Below, piece by piece: positions 1 to 5,858 of a stretch of DNA of 5,858 nucleotides; position 1 is the stretch's first letter, and every line of letters begins with the position of its first letter. Location: NCBI GenBank assembly GCA_027364495.1, contig DAHXPE010000421.1, forward strand, positions 1-5,858, given 5' to 3'. The stretch is from Candidatus Heimdallarchaeota archaeon. Lineage in GTDB: Archaea > Asgardarchaeota > Heimdallarchaeia > Hodarchaeales > LC-3. Under the pieces are notes generated by a model, which searched no databases, had not been told where the DNA came from, and saw nothing but the letters and a program-made list of their open reading frames with translations. Position numbers and translations under genes: made by a program.

Positions 1-754
1 CTAAAAACATTTTAACGTCTAAATCTTCTTGGAATTTATTTATCATTAAACTAATTTCTTCAAAAGTGGCTTTTCGTTCGGAAAGATAAAGTAAAATTAA
101 TGCCATGTAAAAATGATCAATTTTAACTATATTCGAATCCAATTTAAATGATATTTTTCCTATTAATTCGGAGATTTTATAGAATTTTTCTTTTTCTTCA
201 ACCCTATATCCTAGTACAAAGGATGATAATATCTTTTTAGTTTCCTTTTGGGTCCTTAATTCATATATTTGTCAGGTTTCAAAAATAATGATTCAATATA
301 AATTTAGATTTATGTAGTTCAATTAATCATTTTGATAATGAAATGACTACTGAAGTTTTGCATCAGTGAGGCAACTCCGCATCAAATGAAAAAAATATAG
401 CATAAAATGACAATTTGAGAAAATAATAATTCCAATTCTGCTTATGGAATGAATTCAATGCAATAATATTCATGGATCAAATTATAAAAGGAATTTCTTT
501 CTAATAATGACTCATAAAGACATTTCAATGAATTCATGTGTTTTTCATTAGACAATATCTCTGCTAAATTTTCAAAAAATTCATTGGTTTATATTCCCCA
601 TGTACAATGCTCTTATAAAAGTTTTTTGGTCAAATAATAATAATAATAAAAAATCCCTGAAACTTATCCTTTCGTCTTGACTTTTCATCAGATAAAAACT
701 CTTCAATAAATACTCTTTTAAATTATTCTGTAATTTTAGTCGTAGATTAGTAAT
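1..754 (-). pseudogene. Decayed helix-rich protein gene, unidentified, cut by left edge
   Basis: I do not recognise the family. Read on the minus strand, protein-like sequence continues through several frames. Piece 1 (754-584) includes ISFRDFLLLLLFDQKTFIRA and ends at TGA 583-581. Piece 2, shifted by one base (588-382), includes NEFFENLAEILSNEKHMNSL, has an internal TAA at 444-442 and ends at TGA 384-382. From about 381 to 304 the frame is unclear. Piece 3 (303-259) reads IYIESLFLKPDKYMN. Piece 4 (271-1, 90 codons) includes LSERKATFEEISLMINK and has no ATG until codon 56; it runs off the window. The pieces are rich in Leu, Glu and Lys and look alpha-helical. The end of piece 4 resembles the first helices of a winged-helix domain, but this is a guess. 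The remnant lies about 57 bp downstream of the 558-residue gene on the same strand, so the two may once have been co-transcribed. Sequencing indels could mimic decay. Piece 4 might instead be the start of a separate gene. Confidence 0.55.
633..649. repeat. AAT trinucleotide microsatellite
   Basis: About five and a half AAT units lie here on the plus strand. On the minus strand, in the frame of piece 1 of the decayed gene, they encode a run of five Leu (TTA codons). The frame itself is not broken at this point; the frameshift lies about 50 bp further on, near 581-600. Confidence 0.6.
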
Positions 755-810
755 TTAATGGGTAATTAATATCACGATTGCTCTACTAAAGAATTATTTT
801 GAATTTTTAT

Positions 811-2487
811 TTATATTTTTTCTATTATATTATTAAAATTGGTATATTTTTTCTTTAGTAATTCGTTTGCAATAAATTTTTCTTCTAATTCATTTATTAA
901 AGGAGATATTTTTTTAAATTCTTCAATGGATGTGTTTATAGATCTTTCAGGTAAATTCCATTGACCGTTATTCCAATATAGACTTGGTGGTAAATTATAT
1001 GTTTTTAACCCGTGATTTACAAAATTAGTATATATTTGATATTCTAAACTAAATAACTGAAGGAATTCATGTAATTGATTAATATTGCGGTTCACATATT
1101 CTTTATTTATGGTGATCCATATTACTATTCCTTTTTTATATTTTATTATTGTTCCAGTAGGAAACGTTGTTTTTAATAAAGCAATTATTTTTGAAATAAT
1201 TTTTAATTGTCTGTTTTTTAAAGATGTAATCCAGATCAGTATTTCGGTCAAATCTAAAGAAGAGGTATAATAAATTCGTCTATAAAACATTTCATCAAAA
1301 ATATTTTTTCTAGCTAATTTATTTTTCACAAATATTTTATCAAAATCAGAGTTAGAATTATAAAATGTATTATATAAATGAATTATAGTATCTAAATTTT
1401 CTTGTTTTAATTTTATTATGCCTTCATTTTCTAAATTATCCATCGTATCAATTATGTTAGACGGGTTAGTAGGAATTTTTATTGATAAACTCCAATTTGG
1501 TGGATGTACAGAATTTTCATTAGAATCCTGATTATCAATATAAGTATATCCTTGGTTTTCAAACAAATCGAATTCATTGAATAAATTTGGCATGAAATGA
1601 GAGTTGTATCTTCTTTTTTTGGAATAATAGTTAAAACTTATTGAATATTCAATTGAATCAACGATATTGTCTTTAAAACCAAAATTTTTGGTAAATTTAT
1701 CTGTGGAAATTCTATGAATTATAAATAATGGTTTATTATTTTCCTGTGTTGCTAACCATAAAGGGAAAAGGGGAAGCTTAGAGTCCTGATTATTTGTAGT
1801 AGGATCTATTAAAATTTCTCCTAAATTCCAAAATTGGTAATTAGGAACCACCCCAGCAATCAAAAGGCTATGTGCTTTATGCAAATGATTAAAAAATATT
1901 TTTTCTGTCAATTCCGGTAGATAAATTGGCTTATAATCCTTTAATTTGTATTTATAAATTAAGTTATCAGATCCAGCATTAATGAATTCATCAACAAATT
2001 TAACAGAAAAATATAGAGTTTCCAATAATTCATTTGAAATCCCAGACTTGGTTTTTTTATTATTCCATAAAAGAGTATAAATATCATATTGAAATTTTTT
2101 CCAATCCAAATTTTCTATTTCTAACATAGATTTAATTTCATTTTTGCTATTTTGATAAGAAAAAGATTCCCACAATAATCCAGGAAAATTGTATGATCCT
2201 AAACCATTAAATACAAAATTAACACCCATTCCAGTATTTTGAACAATTTTAATATCTAGTTGATTCTTATATTTTTGATAAAGAGTTTCTACATAAGGGC
2301 TCTGCTTTTCACTAAGAATAAGGTATTCTTTTTTTAGTATATTATTAATGGCAACTAATTCTATTTGTTCTAGCATTTCAAGTAGATCAACTATAAATCG
2401 TTTCACTAATTCAGATTCATTTTCTTTTTCAGTTGCTTTTCCATTTGTAGGATAATGATTATTTGTCTTATTAGCTATTTTTTGCAC
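811..2487 (-). CDS. Uncharacterised 558-residue cytoplasmic protein, cysteine-free
   Basis: I do not recognise this protein and assign no function. It has no signal peptide or membrane segment, so it is probably cytoplasmic. Residues 1-25 are polar and probably disordered. A helical segment follows (about 30-60), then a mixed body rich in Asn, Lys, Ile, Tyr and Trp, and a charged helical tail (520-558). No cysteine occurs. A motif near the N-terminus (NFVFNGLGSYNFP, 90-102, with Trp106) recurs near the C-terminus (NFVNHGLKTYNLP, 488-500, with Trp505), each preceded by Tyr-Val 24-25 residues upstream. This suggests two copies of a small diverged domain. The start is GTG at 2487; an in-frame TGA four codons upstream leaves little room for an earlier start, though Val28 (GTG) and Met38 are possible. 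No clear Shine-Dalgarno site lies just before it. It is transcribed divergently from the surface-protein gene. The long uninterrupted frame with normal amino-acid use supports a real gene. Confidence 0.8.
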   Translation of the reverse strand: MQKIANKTNNHYPTNGKATEKENESELVKRFIVDLLEMLEQIELVAINNILKKEYLILSEKQSPYVETLYQKYKNQLDIKIVQNTGMGVNFVFNGLGSYNFPGLLWESFSYQNSKNEIKSMLEIENLDWKKFQYDIYTLLWNNKKTKSGISNELLETLYFSVKFVDEFINAGSDNLIYKYKLKDYKPIYLPELTEKIFFNHLHKAHSLLIAGVVPNYQFWNLGEILIDPTTNNQDSKLPLFPLWLATQENNKPLFIIHRISTDKFTKNFGFKDNIVDSIEYSISFNYYSKKRRYNSHFMPNLFNEFDLFENQGYTYIDNQDSNENSVHPPNWSLSIKIPTNPSNIIDTMDNLENEGIIKLKQENLDTIIHLYNTFYNSNSDFDKIFVKNKLARKNIFDEMFYRRIYYTSSLDLTEILIWITSLKNRQLKIISKIIALLKTTFPTGTIIKYKKGIVIWITINKEYVNRNINQLHEFLQLFSLEYQIYTNFVNHGLKTYNLPPSLYWNNGQWNLPERSINTSIEEFKKISPLINELEEKFIANELLKKKYTNFNNIIEKI

Positions 2488-2530
2488 TTTCTTAATTCAT
2501 TTTAATTAACTTATTACGTTATATCTACTT

Positions 2531-2544
2531 TTTTTATAATATAT
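2531..2544 (-). promoter_or_regulatory. Possible TATA box for the 558-residue gene
   Basis: On the minus strand this reads ATATATTATAAAAA, a TATA-like element about 44 bp upstream of the GTG start. In an archaeal promoter this would place transcription initiation near 2505-2510, leaving a leader of roughly 20 bases. The whole spacer is AT-rich, so the match could be chance. An AAGGAGAT stretch on the same strand near 2555-2562 resembles a Shine-Dalgarno site but is about 70 bp from the start, too far to act on it. Confidence 0.3.
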
Positions 2545-2658
2545 TTTTTACAATATCTCCTTTTAAGAAAATTAATAAAATTGTAAACATCTTTTCTTTC
2601 GTAGGATTGAGTTTTTTATTTTTAAAAGTTACCTGACAAATAAAAATTCTATACTGTC

Positions 2659-2721
2659 GACAAAAAAACTAAAACTGATGACAAAAAAACTTAAGCTGAT
2701 GACAAAAAAACTAAAACTGAC
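2659..2721. repeat. Three 21-bp tandem repeats with A7 tracts
   Basis: Three contiguous units occupy 2659-2679, 2680-2700 and 2701-2721, each built as GAC, seven A, CT, then a variable AAAA or TAAG, then CTGAT/C. The middle unit differs from the first at two bases and the third differs at its last base. A degenerate fourth unit (TACAAGAAAACAACTG...) follows at 2722-2742. The array ends about 46 bp before the surface-protein start. A7 tracts spaced by 21 bp, close to two helical turns, would be in phase and could bend the DNA. Alternatively, 21 bp is seven codons and one frame reads DKKTKTD repeatedly, so the array could be a remnant of a Lys-rich coding tail; that frame has a TAA at 2692-2694 and differs from the frame of the downstream gene. 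Confidence 0.85.
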
Positions 2722-2767
2722 TACAAGAAAACAACTGCTCATATTAGATTAAAATTTAAGAAACAGG

Positions 2768-4501
2768 ATGAAAAAAAGGATGAGGCAACAGACAATAGGT
2801 ACATTTCTTATCATTTTATGCCTAATATTTTCGATAGCGAATAACGATGAGTCGATACTAAATATACAACGAATAAAAAAAACAGATAATCATAACCAAG
2901 TTGAACAGTATCAGGTCTATCAGAATAATGAAACTTTATCAAAAACGAATAAGCAACCAATAAATAGTCATTTAGTTCAGAAACAATCCAGACTACAACC
3001 TGTTAATTCTGTCAAGGCAAGCTCAAATACTACCGGATTTATTTCAAAATGGGATACATCGATATTAAGCTTGACTAGTAGCAACACTAGCCAGATTACC
3101 TTGCCTCTAGTATCTGATGGAGTATATGGCTTTACTGTTTCTTGGGGTGATGGAAATTCAAATTTAATTACAAAATTTAATCAATCAGTGGTAACACATA
3201 CGTATAGTGCTCAGGGGACGTATACTGTAAACATCACTGGAACAATTATCGGTTGGAGATTTAATGAATCAGGGGATGCAGTAAAACTCATTCAAATAGC
3301 AAATTGGGGATCTTTAAGACTTGGAAATGGCGGGTATTATTTCTCTGGAGCATTAAATTTGGTTTTAACACCAACAGATGCACTGGATCTGAATGGTACA
3401 ACTGACCTTGCTGGAATGTTTGCAAATTGCAATTCATTAGGAAGCTCAGGAGACCTTAATTCTTGGAATGTTTCTCAAGTTACTAATATGAGTGGTATGT
3501 TCCTAGGAGCATCTAATTTTAACCAGTCAATTGATTCCTGGAATGTTTCAGAGGTAACTGACATGAGTTATATGTTTGATAATGTAATCTATTTTAATCA
3601 GCCACTCGAATCTTGGGATGTTTCTCAAGTTACTAATATGAGTGGTATGTTCCTAGGAGCATCTAATTTTAACCAGCCAATTGGTTCCTGGGATGTTTCA
3701 CAGGTAACTGACATGAGTTATATGTTTGATATGGCAATCTATTTTAATCAACCACTCGAATCTTGGAATGTTTCGCAGTTAATTGATATGGAAAGAATGT
3801 TTGACGGAACAACTAATTTCAACCAATCACTTAATTCATGGAATGTTTCAAAGGTAACTGATATGAGTAGTATGTTTTACGTTGCATTCATTTTTAACCA
3901 ACCACTTGATTTCTGGGATGTTTCAAAAGTAACTGATATGAGTTTCATGTTTGATAATGCAACCAATTTTAACCAACCGCTTAATTCATGGAATGTTTCT
4001 AAGGTAACTGATATGGGTTGTATGTTCGCTAATACAGCTTCTTTTAACCAGTCACTGAACTCATGGAACGTTTCACAGGTAACTGACATGAGTGGGATGT
4101 TCCAAGAAGCAACTAATTTTAACCAGCTAATTAACTCTTGGGATGTTTCTAAGGTAACTGGCATGAATAGTATGTTTGATAACGCAATCTCTTTTAACCA
4201 GCCACTTGACTCATGGGATGTTTCAAAGGTAACTGACATGAGTGGGATGTTTGATAATTCAATCTCTTTTAACCAGCCACTTGACTCATGGGATGATTCT
4301 AAGGTAATTGGTATGGCAGAGATGTTTGCAGGAGCCACCAGTTTTAACCAGCCACTGAATTCGTGGGATGTTTCACAGGTAACTGACATGAATAGCATGT
4401 TTGATAATGCATCTAGTTTTAACCAGCCACTTGACTCATGGGATGTTTCACAGATAACTGATATGAGTTATATGTTTGATAATGCAATATATTTTAATTA
4501 A
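2768..4501 (+). CDS. BspA-like (DUF285) secreted protein, N-terminal part, 577 residues
   Basis: This is the 5' part of the interrupted surface-protein gene. Residues 1-26 form a signal peptide: basic start MKKRMRQQT, then the hydrophobic core IGTFLIILCLIFSIAN. Residues 27-90 are a polar linker. Residues 91-180 are a PKD-like beta-sandwich, shown by VSWGDGN (124-130), THTYSAQGTYTVNITG (143-158), GWRFNESGD and IANWG; this module commonly precedes DUF285 repeats. From residue 226 come the 25-residue repeats, consensus FNQPLDSWDVSKVTDMSGMF plus DNA(I/T)(S/N), of the BspA leucine-rich type; 14 complete units fit, and the frame ends two residues into the fifteenth. No membrane anchor is present, so if made it would be exported and released. 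The ATG at 2768 has no clear Shine-Dalgarno site, and Met5 (2780) is an alternative start. Many N-x-S/T sequons, such as WNVS, suggest possible surface glycosylation. Confidence in the family is high; the ligand is unknown. Confidence 0.85.
   Translation: MKKRMRQQTIGTFLIILCLIFSIANNDESILNIQRIKKTDNHNQVEQYQVYQNNETLSKTNKQPINSHLVQKQSRLQPVNSVKASSNTTGFISKWDTSILSLTSSNTSQITLPLVSDGVYGFTVSWGDGNSNLITKFNQSVVTHTYSAQGTYTVNITGTIIGWRFNESGDAVKLIQIANWGSLRLGNGGYYFSGALNLVLTPTDALDLNGTTDLAGMFANCNSLGSSGDLNSWNVSQVTNMSGMFLGASNFNQSIDSWNVSEVTDMSYMFDNVIYFNQPLESWDVSQVTNMSGMFLGASNFNQPIGSWDVSQVTDMSYMFDMAIYFNQPLESWNVSQLIDMERMFDGTTNFNQSLNSWNVSKVTDMSSMFYVAFIFNQPLDFWDVSKVTDMSFMFDNATNFNQPLNSWNVSKVTDMGCMFANTASFNQSLNSWNVSQVTDMSGMFQEATNFNQLINSWDVSKVTGMNSMFDNAISFNQPLDSWDVSKVTDMSGMFDNSISFNQPLDSWDDSKVIGMAEMFAGATSFNQPLNSWDVSQVTDMNSMFDNASSFNQPLDSWDVSQITDMSYMFDNAIYFN
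3443..3742 (+). repeat. 150-bp tandem duplication of two repeat units
   Basis: Units 1-2 (3443-3592) and units 3-4 (3593-3742) match at an offset of 150 bp. Bases 3468-3526 and 3618-3676 are identical over 59 bp, including the distinctive GGTATGTTCCTAGGAGC not found in the other units. The level of identity suggests a later event than the founding 75-bp expansion. Confidence 0.75.
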
Positions 4502-5167
4502 CCACTCGAATCTTGGGATGTTTCGCAGATAATTGATATGGGAAGAATGTTTGACGGAGCAACTAATTTCGACCAACCACTTGACTCCTGGAATGTTTCA
4601 AAGGTAACTGATATGAGCTATATGTTCTCTTATGCGATCAGGTTTAATCAGCCTCTTGACTCGTGGAATGTTTCACAAGTAACTGACATAAGTTTTATGT
4701 TTGATAATGCAACCAATTTTAACCAATCACTTAAATCATGGAATGTTTCAAAGGTAACTGATATGGGTTATATGTTCGCTAATACAGCTTCTTTCAATCA
4801 GCCACTGACGGTCTGGAACGTTTCACAGGTAACTGACATGAGTGGGATGTTCCAAGAAGCAACTAATTTTAACCAGCCAATTGACTCTTGGGATGTTTCA
4901 AAGGTAACAGATATGAGTGGGATGTTTGATAACGCAATCTCTTTTAACCAGTCACTTGACTCATGGGATGTTTCAAAGGTAACTGACATGAATGGAATGT
5001 TTGATAATGCAATCTCTTTTAACCAGCCACTTGACTCTTGGGATGTTTCAAAGGTAATTAGTATGGCAGAAATGTTTGCAGGAGCCACCAGTTTTAACCA
5101 GCCACTGAATTCGTGGGATGTTTCACAGGTAACTGACATGAATAGCATGTTTGATAATGCAACTAGT
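3668..5167 (+). repeat. 750-bp tandem duplication of a ten-unit block
   Basis: Block A (3668-4417) and block B (4418-5167) correspond unit for unit at an offset of exactly 750 bp. Shared private variants include ERMFDG/GRMFDG, CMFANTAS/YMFANTAS, GMFQEATN, AEMFAGATS and MNSMFDNA in the same order. Bases 4322-4411 equal 5072-5161 over 90 bp, and 4063-4126 equal 4813-4876 over 64 bp. The copies have since diverged at scattered positions, some of them non-synonymous. Exact block ends are uncertain because flanking units are also similar. Confidence 0.85.
4499..4501 (+). other. Premature in-frame TAA at a conserved Gln codon
   Basis: The codon is the third of its 75-bp unit, where other units from the second onward have CAA or CAG (the Gln of FNQ). 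The paralogous codon 750 bp upstream, 3749-3751, is CAA in a near-identical context (TTTTAAT-CAA-CCACTCGAA). A single C-to-T change at 4499 explains it. The frame stays open and in register afterwards. Confidence 0.9.
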
Positions 5168-5608
5168 TTTAACCAGCTACTTGACTCCAGCGATGTTTCA
5201 CAGGTAACTGATATGAGAGATATGTTTGCTGATATTTCATTATCTATTTCTAATTACGATAAATTATTGCTTGGTTGGTCCACCTTACCTAATTTACAAT
5301 ACAATGTAGTTTTTGATGCGGGTAATTCTCATTATAGTGCGACTGCACAGCATGCACGTGAAAAACTAATAAAAAACTTTGGTTGGAACATAACTGATGG
5401 AGGATTATCGGAAAATTCATTTTTGACGACACTTGGAATTTCAACATTATTCTTCATTGTCTTGATTGGCGTTATTGGGGTTTCAGCTGTTGTTTCAGTT
5501 ACTTATTTTGGACACAAGAAAATGAAAAATGGAAAGCTAAAAAAAGATTTGAAATTCTTGAATTATTTTAAAAACATTGTCTTTAAACATAAAAAAATTG
5601 CTAACTAA
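4538..5608 (+). CDS. BspA-like surface protein, C-terminal part with membrane anchor, 356 residues
   Basis: This is the 3' part of the interrupted surface-protein gene; the coding register actually continues from 4502, and the ATG at 4538 is just a conserved Met inside a repeat unit. It has no signal peptide and no visible ribosome-binding site, so it is unlikely to be made as a separate functional protein. It carries the remaining BspA repeats to about residue 235. The family's usual closing domain follows (about 240-291: YDKLLLGW, VVFDAGNSHYSA, AREKLIKNFGWNITDGG). A membrane helix lies at about 299-324 (from LGISTLFFIVLIGVIG to VTYFG), and a basic tail of some 30 residues rich in Lys faces the cytoplasm. 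This order marks a protein anchored at its C-terminus with its repeats outside the cell. Translation would need read-through of the TAA at 4499, reversion, or internal initiation. Confidence 0.75.
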   Translation: MGRMFDGATNFDQPLDSWNVSKVTDMSYMFSYAIRFNQPLDSWNVSQVTDISFMFDNATNFNQSLKSWNVSKVTDMGYMFANTASFNQPLTVWNVSQVTDMSGMFQEATNFNQPIDSWDVSKVTDMSGMFDNAISFNQSLDSWDVSKVTDMNGMFDNAISFNQPLDSWDVSKVISMAEMFAGATSFNQPLNSWDVSQVTDMNSMFDNATSFNQLLDSSDVSQVTDMRDMFADISLSISNYDKLLLGWSTLPNLQYNVVFDAGNSHYSATAQHAREKLIKNFGWNITDGGLSENSFLTTLGISTLFFIVLIGVIGVSAVVSVTYFGHKKMKNGKLKKDLKFLNYFKNIVFKHKKIAN

Positions 5609-5858
5609 CCAGTTAGTAGTAAAATATTTGATAAAATACAACAAATCATGGATGAAAATAAGGAAAATTAATCAGATATCTTTCAATGTAAGATCAATCA
5701 ATACTATTCCCTTGATTACATCGCCAACCTTGTCTAAATTCAAACCAATTTAATCTGATAGCAATTGCACCTATTATATTATTTGTTTTGGGTTTAATTT
5801 GTTTATTTGTTTTATTTTTTCGCATAAACAGATTCAACGAAAATGAACTTAACTCATG
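5609..5858. other. Region with no supportable gene; short competing open stretches
   Basis: Three weak signals overlap. On the plus strand, 5716-5858 is open without an ATG and encodes a hydrophobic stretch (IAIAPIILFVLGLICLFVLF) followed by polar residues. On the minus strand, 5858-5694 is open to a TGA and reads, in part, IGAIAIRLNWFEFRQGW. Near 5649 a plus-strand ATG opens only seven codons (MDENKEN) before TAA, after which protein-like residues continue to about 5736. The T-rich plus strand would give hydrophobic codons by chance. I cannot tell which, if any, is a real gene, and I see no terminator hairpin after the surface-protein stop. Confidence 0.35.

Larger units (their letters stand above)
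3443..5242 (+). repeat. 24 tandem 75-bp units (BspA/DUF285 repeats)
   Basis: Units of exactly 75 bp begin at 3443, 3518, 3593 and so on to 5168, with no insertion or deletion between units. Nearly every unit encodes Phe-Asn-Gln at its start (the first has SGD), then a Trp at position 8, Val-Ser at 10-11, Met at 16 and Met-Phe at 19-20. The last unit is degenerate: Trp is replaced by Ser (AGC), and it runs into the C-terminal domain. Each unit corresponds to one turn of a leucine-rich-repeat-like solenoid. Confidence 0.92.
2768..5608 (+). pseudogene. BspA-like repeat surface protein gene, interrupted by one stop
   Basis: The two reading frames 2768-4501 and 4538-5608 are in the same phase, and the repeat continues without a base lost through the intervening TAA (4499-4501) and the codons after it. 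Together they form one 947-codon gene, counting the final TAA. Its product would be a type I membrane protein: signal peptide, PKD-like domain, 24 BspA-type 25-residue repeats, the family's characteristic C-terminal domain, a membrane helix and a Lys-rich cytoplasmic tail. Each open frame lacks what the other has, which argues that they were a single gene. BspA-like proteins are surface proteins, several of which mediate adhesion; a binding role here is inferred from the family only. The interruption could be a true mutation, a population variant or a base-calling error. Confidence 0.8.

Noticed and set aside
266..277. 12-base match ACCTGACAAATA on the minus strand here and on the plus strand at 2631-2642, as a shared operator
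   Set aside because: A 12-base match between two sites is expected about once or more by chance in a window of this size and AT content, and the flanks do not match.
420..545. Recurrent GAATTCA/CAATGAATTCATG words as a repeat element
   Set aside because: They are short, partly palindromic words in AT-rich sequence without regular spacing, and lie inside the decayed coding region.
1085..1270. Plus-strand open frame of 61 codons inside the 558-residue gene
   Set aside because: It lies wholly antisense to a long intact gene and has a composition expected from AT-rich antisense sequence; no start signal supports it.
3877..4398. Open minus-strand frame across the repeats (173 codons), with a similar one at 4798-5148
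   Set aside because: It is the antisense of the 75-bp repeat: a codon pattern that lacks stops in one unit lacks them in all units. Its product merely repeats the same 25-residue shadow, and the plus strand encodes a recognised family.
4499..4501. Reassigned stop codon (TAA read as Gln, as in some ciliates)
   Set aside because: The other FNQ codons in the array are CAA or CAG, and the 558-residue gene ends at TAA with none inside. A reassigned code should show many such codons.
3443..5242. CRISPR-like array
   Set aside because: Units are contiguous coding repeats with no spacers and encode a known protein repeat.
2768..5608. Mycoplasma or Spiroplasma origin, where DUF285 proteins are common
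   Set aside because: Those use TGA for Trp; here the Trp codons in the array are TGG. The C-terminal anchor and PKD-like domain also differ from the typical mycoplasma proteins.

Overview
The window is AT-rich and uses the standard genetic code: every Trp in the surface-protein repeats is TGG, and all three long reading frames end in TAA. It looks like an accessory region of a low-GC prokaryote. The tripartite surface protein (signal peptide, PKD-like domain and BspA-type repeats, C-terminal membrane anchor with a Lys-rich tail), the lack of clear Shine-Dalgarno sites at the chosen starts and a TATA-like element would all suit an archaeon, possibly an Asgard archaeon. No rRNA, tRNA or housekeeping gene confirms this, so the assignment is a weak inference.

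Layout. Positions 1 to about 754 (minus strand) hold the remains of a helix-rich protein gene, broken by at least two frameshifts and several stops and running off the left edge. Positions 811-2487 (minus) carry an intact 558-residue, cysteine-free, apparently cytoplasmic protein that I do not recognise; a sequence motif occurs near both of its ends. Positions 2488-2767 are a divergent intergenic region with a TATA-like element facing the 558-residue gene and three 21-bp A-tract repeats just upstream of the surface-protein gene. Positions 2768-5608 (plus) are one large BspA-like (DUF285) surface-protein gene of 947 codons including the stop, split into two reading frames by a single in-frame TAA at 4499-4501. 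Positions 5609-5858 hold no gene I can support, only short competing open stretches on both strands.

The most informative feature is the repeat architecture of the surface protein. It has 24 units of exactly 75 bp (25 residues). A two-unit block (150 bp) and a ten-unit block (750 bp) have each been duplicated in tandem. The premature stop sits in the second 750-bp copy exactly where the first copy has CAA (Gln), so it is explained by one C-to-T change. As it stands, the upstream frame encodes a protein with a signal peptide but no membrane anchor, and the downstream frame has the anchor but no signal peptide. Loss of one 750-bp block by recombination could remove the stop and rejoin the two parts in frame.

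Nothing in the sequence ties the minus-strand genes functionally to the surface protein. The divergent arrangement only permits shared control from the 280-bp spacer.
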